From Fundidesulfovibrio magnetotacticus (GTDB lineage: Bacteria > Desulfobacterota > Desulfovibrionia > Desulfovibrionales > Desulfovibrionaceae): a stretch of 64,000 nt of DNA. The stretch lies in contig NZ_BLTE01000014.1 in assembly GCF_013019105.1 (NCBI RefSeq), positions 1 through 64,000 on the forward strand, read 5' to 3'. A model generated the notes under the pieces. It did no database searches. It saw only the letters and a program-made list of their open reading frames with translations, and was not told the DNA's origin. Numbering within the stretch: position 1 is the stretch's first letter; each line of letters begins with the position of its first letter. Below are positions 56,568 to 64,000 of the stretch, piece by piece. Both the position numbers and the translations under genes were made by a program.

Positions 56568-57314
56568 ATGGCCGGACATTCGAAATGGAAGAACATCCAG
56601 GTGCGCAAAGGCGCGCAGGATGCGAAGAAAGGCAAGGTTTTCACCAAGGTGACCAAGGAGCTCATGCTGGCCGCCAAGGCCGGCGGGGGCGACCCCGGCA
56701 CCAACGCGCGCCTGCGCTCCGCCATCGCGGCGGCCAAGGCCGTGAACCTGCCCAAGGACAAGATCGAGACCGCCATCAAGAAGGGCACGGGCGAACTGGC
56801 GGGCGGCAACTTCGACGAGATCACCTACGAGGGCTACGGCCCCGGCGGCGTGGCCATCCTCATTGAGGCCGCCACGGACAACCGCAACCGCACCGTGGCC
56901 GACGTGCGCGCCATCATGAGCAAGAACGGCGGCCAGTTGGGCGAGGCCGGGTGCGTGGGCTGGATGTTCGACAAAAAGGGCGTTCTCGAGCTGGACAAGG
57001 CCAAGTACACCGAGGACCAGGTGATGGAGGCCGCCCTGGAGGCCGGCGCGGGCGACGTGCTGGGCGAAGCAGACGTGTGGGAGGTGCACACCGCTCCCGA
57101 AGACTTCGAGGCCGTGCGCCAGGCCCTGGAAGAAGCGGGCATGGAGCTTCTCTCCGCCGAGATCTCCATGCTGCCCAAGACCACCGTGGACGTGGACGCC
57201 GAGACAGGACGCAAGCTCATGAAGCTCATGGACCTCCTGGACGACTACGACGACGTCCAGAAGACCCACTCCAACTTCGAGCTGCCCGAGGAACTGCTGG
57301 CGGAGCTGGGCTAG
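56568..57314 (+). CDS. YebC/PmpR family transcriptional regulator
   Basis: A 248-residue YebC-family protein starting [20 protein letters not shown], with [20 protein letters not shown] and [20 protein letters not shown]. In bacteria the family is DNA-binding (PmpR, quorum-sensing repression), and mitochondrial TACO1 homologues aid translation; recent data also link YebC to relieving ribosome stalls. It often sits next to ruvC, as it nearly does here with two genes between. Confidence 0.95.
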   Translation: MAGHSKWKNIQVRKGAQDAKKGKVFTKVTKELMLAAKAGGGDPGTNARLRSAIAAAKAVNLPKDKIETAIKKGTGELAGGNFDEITYEGYGPGGVAILIEAATDNRNRTVADVRAIMSKNGGQLGEAGCVGWMFDKKGVLELDKAKYTEDQVMEAALEAGAGDVLGEADVWEVHTAPEDFEAVRQALEEAGMELLSAEISMLPKTTVDVDAETGRKLMKLMDLLDDYDDVQKTHSNFELPEELLAELG

Positions 57315-57321
57315 CACCGAG

Positions 57322-59253
57322 ATGACGGCGGACAGAGACGGCCGCGACCGCGCGGCGGAACTCGTCGCGCTGGGGGGCGCGATCCTCGTGGGGGGATGGC
57401 TCAGGTTCCATCACCTGGGCGTCCCCTCCTTGTGGTGGGACGAGATCATCGTCCCGCTGATGTCGCGCTTCCCGACGCTCACCATCCTGGAGTGGTCGGC
57501 CACCCGGGAGATCCATCCTCCGCTGTATCATCTCTTCACCAAACTTCTGGTCTGGCTGGGCGGTTCGGAAGCGCTCATCCGGGGGCCTTCGGCCCTGTTC
57601 GGGACGGCCAGCATCGCGCTGACGCATCTGTTCTGCGCACGTTTCTTCTCCTGGCGCGCGGGGGTGCTGTGCGCGGCCCTTCTGGCCGTGAACCCCCTGC
57701 ACATTCTCATCTCCCGCCAGGGCAGGCCCTACGCGGTGGTGCTGTTCCTGCTGGTGTGCGCCGCATGGAAGCTCCTGGACTACGCCCGAGGCGGCCGTCG
57801 CGGGCAGCTGTTGGCCCTGGCCGGGTGCAACGCCCTGGCCGTGGCCCTGCACTACAACGCCATACTCTTCATGGCGGCCCAGGCCTGCTGGATGTGGGGC
57901 CGCGCCCTGCTGCCCCCCGGGCGCGACCGGGCGGTCCGGGCGCTGGTGCACACGCTGTCCTTGGGCGCGTCCTTCGCGCCGGTGGCCTGGTTCTTTCTGC
58001 TGGGCACCTTCACGCGGCGCGACGTGGTGGGCAGCAACGTCTCCTTCCTGGACGTGCTGTGCAGGCTGCCGCGCCTCTACCAGGACATGATCCTATATTT
58101 CGACGGCTACGTCCCCGGCCTGGAAGCGCCCCTGCTGGGCCTTGCGGTCGCGCTTGGGCTCGTCGGGCTGTGGCGGGGGCTGCGGGAGAACCGGGCGGCC
58201 GCGACGCTGCTGCTTGCGATGGCCGTGGTTCCGGTGGTCGTGGTCGTGGCAGGGCGTGCCACGTTTCTGTTCGCCCGCTACATCTTCCTGGTGCACGTCT
58301 GCCTGCTGATGCTCCAGGGCGTGGGGACGGCTTGGCTGCTACGGGGCAGGGCGCTGCCCGCCGCCGCGCTCGCCCTGGCCGTGTCCGTTGGCGGCGGGGC
58401 CTACTGCCTGGAACGCTACGGCAGGCATTTCTACGAGCCCGACAGCTACAACTGGTTCGGCCCGGGCGGCAACTACGCCCAGGTGGCCGACGTCCTGGAT
58501 CCGTGGATGGTTCCCGGACGCGTTTTCTTCTTTGAAAGCGAGGGATTGCGCCAGAGCCTGCGGTGGGGTCACACGCGGTCGCTGGCGGCCTCGCGCTGGG
58601 ACGCACAGTCCATCGTCCCCGAGGATTCACGCGTGGAGTTGGGCTTCGTCACCTCCGGAACCCCGGCCCACCTGGCCCAGGATGAGGCGGGGCTCGTGCG
58701 CCGCTTCGGGGAGCCCTCCCGCATCGACAGGCCCTTCGGCATGACTGTCTATACCTGGACAGTGGCGCGCAACCCCGTGCACCGAACGGACGGACGCCCC
58801 GTGAGCTTCCTCTTCGAGCCCGAGCCCATCCATTTCGTCCGGGACGTCTACCGGGCCGACCATGTGCAGCTCGATCCCCTCTGGCGCGGGGCCGTCATTC
58901 CCACGGCCAACGACCAGCCCGGCATCATCGAGTTCGTGGTCGAGAATCCTGACAACGTATGGTACTACCACGTCTACGTGGAACTGCTCCTGGCCAACAT
59001 CGGGCAAGGCAACACCTTCGACGCCTGGGCCGTGTTCGACGATGCCGAGGTCCATCTGCTGGCCAGCAGGGGGCCGGATTCCCGGGGACTTGCGAAGTTC
59101 TCGGTTTTCAGGGAGAAGCCATTCAAACGCTTCACGCTGCGTCTGCGAATGACTTGCACCACGCGGACGCCCAACTACCCCGGGTCCAATCTGGAATACG
59201 TCAAGTTCAAGAAGTGCCTCCTGGAGTTTCGCTGCCCCATGCGCAAGGATTGA
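57322..59253 (+). CDS. GT39-like membrane glycosyltransferase
   Basis: A 643-residue GT-C protein with about ten TM helices over residues 15-390 and a periplasmic C-terminal domain. The first extracellular loop has the family's acidic pair after LWW (VPSLWWDEIIVPLMSR), then EIHPPLYHLFTKLL, the PMT/ArnT-like motif. It probably transfers a sugar from a polyprenyl-phosphate donor to a lipid or protein. The start ATG is 7 bp after the yebC stop. It is unusual for yebC and ruvC to be split by such genes. Confidence 0.82.
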   Translation: MTADRDGRDRAAELVALGGAILVGGWLRFHHLGVPSLWWDEIIVPLMSRFPTLTILEWSATREIHPPLYHLFTKLLVWLGGSEALIRGPSALFGTASIALTHLFCARFFSWRAGVLCAALLAVNPLHILISRQGRPYAVVLFLLVCAAWKLLDYARGGRRGQLLALAGCNALAVALHYNAILFMAAQACWMWGRALLPPGRDRAVRALVHTLSLGASFAPVAWFFLLGTFTRRDVVGSNVSFLDVLCRLPRLYQDMILYFDGYVPGLEAPLLGLAVALGLVGLWRGLRENRAAATLLLAMAVVPVVVVVAGRATFLFARYIFLVHVCLLMLQGVGTAWLLRGRALPAAALALAVSVGGGAYCLERYGRHFYEPDSYNWFGPGGNYAQVADVLDPWMVPGRVFFFESEGLRQSLRWGHTRSLAASRWDAQSIVPEDSRVELGFVTSGTPAHLAQDEAGLVRRFGEPSRIDRPFGMTVYTWTVARNPVHRTDGRPVSFLFEPEPIHFVRDVYRADHVQLDPLWRGAVIPTANDQPGIIEFVVENPDNVWYYHVYVELLLANIGQGNTFDAWAVFDDAEVHLLASRGPDSRGLAKFSVFREKPFKRFTLRLRMTCTTRTPNYPGSNLEYVKFKKCLLEFRCPMRKD

Positions 59254-59255
59254 CC

Positions 59256-59723
59256 ATGCTCCGCAAGGTGCTGCCCGCCCTCCTGCTGATGCTCGCCGCC
59301 TGCAAACCGGACGGCCCCCCATTCACCAACGTGGACCTGATGGCCATGCTGCAGCAGGAGGATATCTACCTCCAGGAAGGGCTCGCCCCCCTGGAACAGC
59401 AGGACCTCTCCCCCGCCATCCTGCGCAGGGGACTCTGGCCCATCACGCTGGTGATGTTTTTCGCGGCCGATGAGTTCCCCGTGCAGCTGAACCTGGAAAT
59501 CGACGGCACGAGGCCGGGCGTGCGCGTGCAGCTGGACGTGAACGGACAGCGCGTGCTGGAAAACCTGCCCGTCGCGGGCCGGGTGGAAACGCCTTTCAGA
59601 ACCCAGAAGGGCCTCAACGTGCTGGCCGTGCGCTATGCGACGCCCCAGGACGCCCCCAGGCCGGGGCACGGGGAGCCGGTGACGGGCTTCAAGGTGTTCG
59701 AGGTGGTCCGGCGTGGAGGATGA
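59256..59723 (+). CDS. Small lipoprotein of unknown function
   Basis: A 155-residue lipoprotein: leader MLRKVLPALLLMLAACKPDG with lipobox LAAC, then a beta-rich domain (ITLVMFFAADEFPVQLNLEI, VRVQLDVNGQRVLENLPVAG). The ATG is 2 bp after the stop of the GT39-like gene, so it is probably its partner in the periplasm. No family is recognised. Confidence 0.72.
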   Translation: MLRKVLPALLLMLAACKPDGPPFTNVDLMAMLQQEDIYLQEGLAPLEQQDLSPAILRRGLWPITLVMFFAADEFPVQLNLEIDGTRPGVRVQLDVNGQRVLENLPVAGRVETPFRTQKGLNVLAVRYATPQDAPRPGHGEPVTGFKVFEVVRRGG

Positions 59724-59753
59724 GCGCGCGTCCGCCGCGGAGCGGGACAGCCC

Positions 59754-60257
59754 GTGAGCGGCTCCTGCTGCGTGCTGGGGCTGGACCCGGGTTCGCGCAA
59801 CACGGGCTTCGGAATCGTGCGCGAGGAGTCGGGCGTGCTCTCCCTGGTGGATGCGGGCGTGATCCGCGTGGAGCGCCTGGGCGACATGGACGTGCGCCTG
59901 GGGGCCATCTACGAGGCCCTGGCGGAGCTTCTGAGTCGGCACAAGCCCGGCGAGGCCGCCCTGGAGGACGTGTTCGTCTCCAGGAATCCGGCCTCCGCCC
60001 TCAAGCTGGGCCAGGCCCGGGGCGCGGCCATGGCCGCTTGCGCCGTGGCCGGGGTGCGCGTGCACGCCTACGAGCCCTCGCTGGTCAAGAAGAGCCTGGT
60101 GGGCACGGGCCGGGCCGAAAAGACGCAGGTGGCCTTCATGGTCGCCCAGGTGCTGGGATGCCGAAAACCTTTGGCCGTGGACGCCACGGACGCGCTCGCC
60201 GTGGCCGTGTGCCATCTCAACCAGAGACGCTTCAGGCGTCTGGCGGGGGAGCCGTGA
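59754..60257 (+). CDS. ruvC: Holliday junction resolvase
   Basis: A 167-residue RuvC with the four catalytic acids visible: Asp in LGLDPGSRNTGFG, Glu in AALEDVFVSRNPAS, and the two Asp in VDATDALAVAVC. RuvC cleaves four-way junctions moved by RuvAB. The GTG start at 59754 is set by the reading frame and the overlap that follows; the C-terminus ends in an Arg-rich stretch. GTGA overlap with ruvA. Confidence 0.97.
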   Translation: MSGSCCVLGLDPGSRNTGFGIVREESGVLSLVDAGVIRVERLGDMDVRLGAIYEALAELLSRHKPGEAALEDVFVSRNPASALKLGQARGAAMAACAVAGVRVHAYEPSLVKKSLVGTGRAEKTQVAFMVAQVLGCRKPLAVDATDALAVAVCHLNQRRFRRLAGEP

Positions 60258-60859
60258 TCGCCTACCTGCGCGGAGAAATCCTCGAAAAGACCGACAAGAG
60301 CTGCGTGGTCCTCACGGCCTCGGGCGTGGGCTACGAGCTGTCCGTGGGCGCGCCCACGGCTGCCGGGCTGCCCGCGCGCGGCCAGGAGGCCGGGCTGTGG
60401 GTGCACGCCCAGACAGGCGAGGACGGCACGCGCCTCTTCGGCTTCCCCGACGCCGAGGCCCGCCGCGCCTTCCGCGCGCTCATCGAAATCCCCAAGCTCG
60501 GCCCCAAGACCGCCCTGGCCATGCTCTCCTGCTACCAGGTGGCGGAACTGGCGGGCATCGCCGCCCGCGAGGACGTGGCCGCGCTTTCCCAGGTGCCGGG
60601 CATCGGCAAGAAGAGCGCCCAACGCCTGATCCTGGAGATCAAGTACGCCCTGGCCCATGTGGCCGCCGGACCCTCCGCCGTCCCCGTCGGGCGCGCGGGC
60701 TCCGTGCTCTCCGACGCCCTAGCCGCCCTGACCAACCTGGGCTACGCCGAGGCCCAGGCCGGACCCGTGCTGCGACAGGTCCTTGACGACGAGCCCGACC
60801 TCGACGTGGCCCAGGCCATCCGCGCCGGGCTCAAACGCATCGCCGCCGCCAAGTCATGA
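60254..60859 (+). CDS. ruvA: Holliday junction branch migration protein RuvA
   Basis: A 201-residue protein of normal RuvA length: N-terminal OB-fold ([20 protein letters not shown]), helix-hairpin-helix pairs ([35 protein letters not shown]) and the C-terminal three-helix RuvB-contact domain ([20 protein letters not shown]). GTG start inside the ruvC stop, and ATGA overlap with ruvB. Confidence 0.97.
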   Translation: MIAYLRGEILEKTDKSCVVLTASGVGYELSVGAPTAAGLPARGQEAGLWVHAQTGEDGTRLFGFPDAEARRAFRALIEIPKLGPKTALAMLSCYQVAELAGIAAREDVAALSQVPGIGKKSAQRLILEIKYALAHVAAGPSAVPVGRAGSVLSDALAALTNLGYAEAQAGPVLRQVLDDEPDLDVAQAIRAGLKRIAAAKS

Positions 60860-61818
60860 CCCACCAGCCCGACGACACCATCCGCCCCAGACGCCTGGCC
60901 GACTTCATCGGCCAGGACGAGATGCGCGCCAACCTCAAGGTCTACCTGGGCTCGGCCCTGGAGCGCGGCAAGGCCCTGGACCACACCCTCTTCTACGGCC
61001 CGCCGGGCCTGGGCAAGACCACCCTGGCCCAGATCATGGCCGCGGAGCTCGGCGTGAACCTGGTGACCACCTCCGGCCCCGTGCTGGAGCGCGGCGGCGA
61101 CCTGGCCGCCATCCTCACCAACCTGGGCCGCCACGACATCCTCTTCATCGACGAGATCCACAGGATGCCTCCGGCCGTGGAGGAGATCCTCTATCCGGCC
61201 CTGGAGGACTTCAAGCTGGACCTGATCATCGGCCAGGGCCCCGGGGCGCGCACCGTGAAGATCGACCTGGAGCCCTTCACGCTGGTGGGGGCCACCACGC
61301 GCATCGGGCTGCTCACCTCGCCCCTGCGCGACCGCTTCGGCGTGATCTTCCGCCTGGACTTCTACTCTTCGCCCCAGCTGGCCGACATCGTCACGCGCGG
61401 GGCGCGCATCCTGGGGGTGAACCTGACGCCCCAGGCCGCCCTGGAGATCGGCAAGCGCTCCCGGGGCACGCCGCGCATCGCGGGCAGGCTCCTGCGCCGC
61501 GTGCGCGACTTCGCCGTGGTCTCCGGCAGGGAGATCATCGACGAGGAGCTGGCCCGCGAGGCCCTCTCGCGCATGGACGTGGACCCCCACGGCCTGGACC
61601 AGATGGACCGCAAGATCCTCTCCTGCCTCATCGAGCAGTTCGGCGGCGGCCCCGTGGGCGTGAAGACGCTGGCCGTGGCCTGCTCCGAGGAGGTGCGCAC
61701 CCTTGAGGACATCTACGAACCCTTCCTGATCCAGTGCGGGCTCATCAAGCGCACGCCGCGCGGCCGCGTGGCCACGGCCAAGGCCCACCTGCACCTGAAA
61801 TCCCAACCCCTGAGCTGA
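60856..61818 (+). CDS. ruvB: Holliday junction branch migration helicase RuvB
   Basis: A 320-residue AAA+ motor with Walker [10 protein letters not shown], Walker [10 protein letters not shown], sensor motif GATTRIGLL and arginine-finger region PLRDRFG, followed by the winged-helix DNA-binding domain ([20 protein letters not shown]). With RuvA it drives branch migration. Its N-terminus is about 10-15 residues shorter than the usual 335. It completes ruvCAB. Confidence 0.97.
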   Translation: MTHQPDDTIRPRRLADFIGQDEMRANLKVYLGSALERGKALDHTLFYGPPGLGKTTLAQIMAAELGVNLVTTSGPVLERGGDLAAILTNLGRHDILFIDEIHRMPPAVEEILYPALEDFKLDLIIGQGPGARTVKIDLEPFTLVGATTRIGLLTSPLRDRFGVIFRLDFYSSPQLADIVTRGARILGVNLTPQAALEIGKRSRGTPRIAGRLLRRVRDFAVVSGREIIDEELAREALSRMDVDPHGLDQMDRKILSCLIEQFGGGPVGVKTLAVACSEEVRTLEDIYEPFLIQCGLIKRTPRGRVATAKAHLHLKSQPLS

Positions 61819-61821
61819 ACC

Positions 61822-62550
61822 ATGCCCGCAACGCGCCTCGACGTGGCCCTTCTGGCCTACACCCCGGAGCCCCTGGCCCTGGTCTACGCGGCCTTTCGTC
61901 AATGCTATCACGCGGGCTTCGTGGCCGACATGTGGCCCCGGCTCCTGGCCGGGGAGATCAGCCGCGAGAAGCAGGCAGAGTTCGTGGCCGGGGTCATCTC
62001 CTCGGGCCACGTGAGCCCCATCGAGCACGTGAGCTTCACCTTCGCCGTGGAGGGGGTCTCCCGGGCGCTGACGCACCAGCTGGTGCGCCACCGCATCGCC
62101 AGCTACTCCCAGCAGTCCCAGCGCTACGTGGACGCATCGAGCTTCGACTACGTGCTGCCCCCGGCCATCGCCCGAATCCCCGAGGCCAAGGCGCGCTACG
62201 AACACTTCATGGCCCAGGTTGCCGACGCCTACCGCGACCTGAAGGACATCCTGGAGACCAACGGACGCGGCACCAAGGCCAAGGAGGACGCGCGCTTCGT
62301 GCTGCCCCAGGCCGCCGAGACGCGCATCGTCGTCACCATGAACTGCCGCGCCCTCTTCAACTTCTTCGAGCACCGCTGCTGCGCCCGCGCCCAATGGGAG
62401 ATCCGCGCCCTGGCGGACAAGATGCTCGCCCTGTGCCGCATGACCCTGCCCGAGGTCTTCACCACGGCCGGGGCCAAGTGCGAGCGTCTGGGCCACTGCC
62501 CCGAGGGAGCGAAATTCACCTGCGGGAAATACCCCCCGGCCAAGAGCTGA
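61822..62550 (+). CDS. thyX: Flavin-dependent thymidylate synthase
   Basis: A 242-residue ThyX with the signature RHRIASYSQQSQRY near residue 92, which forms the dUMP/FAD site. It makes dTMP using methylenetetrahydrofolate and FADH2. ATG at 61822 follows the ruvB stop by 3 bp, so it is the tail gene of the ruvCAB block. ThyX commonly replaces ThyA in anaerobes; it is an essential nucleotide-pathway enzyme if no thyA exists elsewhere. Confidence 0.95.
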   Translation: MPATRLDVALLAYTPEPLALVYAAFRQCYHAGFVADMWPRLLAGEISREKQAEFVAGVISSGHVSPIEHVSFTFAVEGVSRALTHQLVRHRIASYSQQSQRYVDASSFDYVLPPAIARIPEAKARYEHFMAQVADAYRDLKDILETNGRGTKAKEDARFVLPQAAETRIVVTMNCRALFNFFEHRCCARAQWEIRALADKMLALCRMTLPEVFTTAGAKCERLGHCPEGAKFTCGKYPPAKS

Positions 62551-62800
62551 ACGGCAGGCTTTCCGCCTCCCGGAATCTTGTCATCGGTACGCCGTGCGGG
62601 TAATCGTGCGGTTCTGCGCGCGTCGGCCGTGGGTCTCTCGATCGCGCCGAAGGGCGACGGCCTCTTTGCGGTGTCGGTGGCGGCAGTCCCTCTGCAACGG
62701 GGAAGGGCGTGCCGCTGGCCTCCTCGCCGGGAGCCAACGGGTGCAAGGCCTGTTCGGCTCTCTTCGCGCCCTGCTCGGGCCAGGACAAGGAGTGTGGGGA

Positions 62801-63226
62801 ATGCAGGAAGACATCCGCTGGAAGCAGCGCTTCGACAATTACCTCAGGGCATTGCGAACATTGCGTCGAGGCGTGGAACTGGCTGAGACGCGCGACCTGA
62901 CCGAACTGGAACAGCAAGGATTGGTGCAGGGTTTCGAGTTCACCCATGAGCTGGCCTGGAATGTTCTGAAGGACTATCTGGAGGATGCGGGCGTGTCAGG
63001 CGTCATCGGCTCGAAAGGGGCCACCCGGGAGGCGTTCAGCAACGGCCTGATCGAAGACGGCGAGGCGTGGATGGACATGATCAGGGCCCGCAACCTCAGT
63101 TCCCATACCTACAACACGGAAACGGCCGAGGAGATCGTCGCGGACGTGCTGGCGCGTTTTTTTCCGGCATTCGAGCAGCTTGCCAGGAGGTTTGCGGCCC
63201 TGGCCGAGCAAAGCGGAACGCATTGA
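62801..63226 (+). CDS. HEPN toxin, HepT/HI0074-like
   Basis: A 141-residue all-helical protein of the nucleotidyltransferase-substrate-binding (HI0074/HEPN) type: WKQRFDNYLRALRTLRRGVE, FEFTHELAWNVLKDYLEDAG. The Rx4HxY motif is intact (RNLSSHTY near residue 102), which is the RNase active site and the tyrosine modified by the MNT antitoxin in HepT/MntA systems. ATG at 62801 follows AAGGAG. The next gene starts directly after its stop. Confidence 0.85.
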   Translation: MQEDIRWKQRFDNYLRALRTLRRGVELAETRDLTELEQQGLVQGFEFTHELAWNVLKDYLEDAGVSGVIGSKGATREAFSNGLIEDGEAWMDMIRARNLSSHTYNTETAEEIVADVLARFFPAFEQLARRFAALAEQSGTH

Positions 63227-63580
63227 ATGCGCTACGGCCTGAGCCAACAAACCATTGACCGGATCTGCGGAGTGTTCGCCGCGCATCCTTCCGTTGAGAG
63301 GGCCGTGTTGTACGGCTCGCGGGCCAAGGGCAATCACAGGCCAGGGTCGGACATCGATCTCACCCTCCACGGCGAGACCCTGACCTCTCGGGAGTTGGGC
63401 GATCTTGCCGAAGAGTTGGACGATCTGCTTCTGCCTTACCGGATAGACCTCTCGGCGTTCAACCGGATCGGCCATGCGGAACTGAGGGCACATATCGAGC
63501 GGGTTGGGGTGGATTTCTATCGGCGACAGCCCGGGAACAACCCCGCGCCGTCCGGCGGGAGCGACGGGCGAGGCCCCTGA
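63227..63580 (+). CDS. MNT-domain nucleotidyltransferase antitoxin, MntA-like
   Basis: A 117-residue minimal nucleotidyltransferase with the GSx10DxD motif complete (YGSRAKGNHRPGSDIDLT), followed by RIDLSAFNRIGHAELRAHIE. In HepT/MntA modules it adds AMP to the toxin tyrosine and neutralises it. The ATG directly abuts the TGA of the HEPN gene, so they are cotranslated. The C-terminal 20 residues are Gly/Ser/Pro-rich and extra to the usual length of about 97. Confidence 0.88.
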   Translation: MRYGLSQQTIDRICGVFAAHPSVERAVLYGSRAKGNHRPGSDIDLTLHGETLTSRELGDLAEELDDLLLPYRIDLSAFNRIGHAELRAHIERVGVDFYRRQPGNNPAPSGGSDGRGP

Positions 63581-63751
63581 TCGGCTGCCCGTAGCCGCGG
63601 ACGTGCACGGGGGCCGCCGCCCGCGAGCGCCTCATCCGTCGGGGGGGCTGCAGGTTGCTCTGCAAGACCCACCCGAAAAATATCCGCCGACCCGGCCGGG
63701 GCGGCGACGACGCGGAGCTTGCGCTCCCCGCAAGGGGAGGGACAAGACGAA

Positions 63752-63787
63752 ACGGCCGCACCCGGGAAGGGCGCGGCCGTCTTTTTT
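63752..63787 (+). terminator. Terminator hairpin between mntA-like gene and hemerythrin
   Basis: ACGGCCGC (63752-63759) pairs with GCGGCCGT (63773-63780), with an inner CCC/GGG stem. The plus strand continues CTTTTTT, so it is a good terminator for the plus strand; the minus side has a weaker T-rich tail, so it may serve both. Confidence 0.75.
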
Positions 63788-63808
63788 GCGGAAGAGCGGG
63801 GCGGGCCT

Positions 63809-64000
63809 TCAGCGCGGCAGCGCCTTGGCGGCGACGCGCACGCCCGGGGTGGGCGCCAAGCCGTTGTCCAGGAAGAACCTGGCGTAGCGCTTGTCGGTCT
63901 TGACGATGTGTGTCTCCAACCATTCCTTGAGGAACTCCATGAGGTCCATGGAGATGGCCGCCTGCCCGGACTTGTACTTGCCGATGAAGTCCACCACCTT
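63809..64000 (-). CDS. Hemerythrin-domain protein, N-terminus cut by window edge
   Basis: The C-terminal 63 codons of a minus-strand gene continue past the right edge. The segment MEFLKEWLETHIVKTDKRYA carries the His-x4-Asp motif (H then T-D) that supplies two of the di-iron ligands in bacteriohemerythrin. The tail after FFLDNGLAP is longer than a bare hemerythrin. It probably binds O2 and could be stand-alone or fused to a signalling domain; the rest lies outside the window. Confidence 0.75.
   Translation of the reverse strand, partial: KVVDFIGKYKSGQAAISMDLMEFLKEWLETHIVKTDKRYARFFLDNGLAPTPGVRVAAKALPR

Overview
This 64 kb window is high-GC chromosomal DNA (about two thirds G+C by eye) from what looks like a strictly anaerobic, sulfate-reducer-type deltaproteobacterium close to Desulfovibrio/Fundidesulfovibrio. 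The main reasons are a single-chain pyruvate:ferredoxin oxidoreductase with a Desulfovibrio-type C-terminal cysteine tail, a two-gene LUD/iron-sulfur lactate-oxidation module with the LutA- and LutB-like parts fused, an ADP-forming acetyl-CoA synthetase, a ThyX-type thymidylate synthase, a hemerythrin domain protein and many multi-domain sensor kinases. The genus is inference; no rRNA is present.

Layout. 0-1 kb: the start of a low-GC TPR gene and an initiator tRNA. 1-8.1 kb (minus): a YchJ-like SEC-C protein, a membrane spermidine-synthase-like protein, PrmC, and a 1375-residue propeller-type hybrid kinase. 8.3-15 kb (plus): a receiver-TPR protein with two paralogous TPR proteins sharing an unrecognised N-terminal domain, a LytS/LytTR-type two-component pair with a substrate-binding-protein-like sensor, and a secreted Ntn hydrolase. 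15.4-18.1 kb: lactate oxidation (lutC-like, lutBA-like fusion). 18.5-23.6 kb (minus): a small secreted protein and a DevBCA-like tripartite exporter with its own outer-membrane factor.

23.6-30.6 kb (minus): an energy operon, acetyl-CoA synthetase (ADP-forming) - DRTGG/AAA protein - pyruvate:ferredoxin oxidoreductase, behind a sigma-54-like promoter. With the lactate genes it gives lactate -> pyruvate -> acetyl-CoA + reduced ferredoxin -> acetate + ATP. 30.9-41 kb: a Cys-rich protein, a CBS-PAS-GGDEF cyclase, a DUF6311 membrane protein, a TetR-controlled ABC-2 exporter, a tautomerase and a coiled-coil protein. 40.8-44.8 kb (plus): an RlmI-like methyltransferase and mlaE-mlaD-mlaC-mlaA, without mlaF.

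44.8-52 kb: an EamA transporter, a cyclic-nucleotide-binding protein, a second receiver-TPR paralogue, a TVP38/DedA protein, DUF3467, a hybrid kinase, SUI1/YciH and a DUF1653-like protein. 52-54.3 kb: a lower-GC patch holding a YkgJ-like protein, a decayed tyrosine recombinase and a DUF4160/DUF2442/antidote-like trio, ending at tRNA-Ala(CGC). 54.4-62.6 kb: a glycosyltransferase, rlmE, yebC, a GT39-like transferase and a lipoprotein, ruvCAB, thyX. 62.8-64 kb: an intact HEPN/MNT (HepT/MntA-like) toxin-antitoxin pair and the end of a hemerythrin gene. Many adjacent genes overlap by ATGA, GTGA or TGATG, so most blocks are probably translationally coupled operons. No CRISPR array, rRNA or complete insertion sequence was seen.
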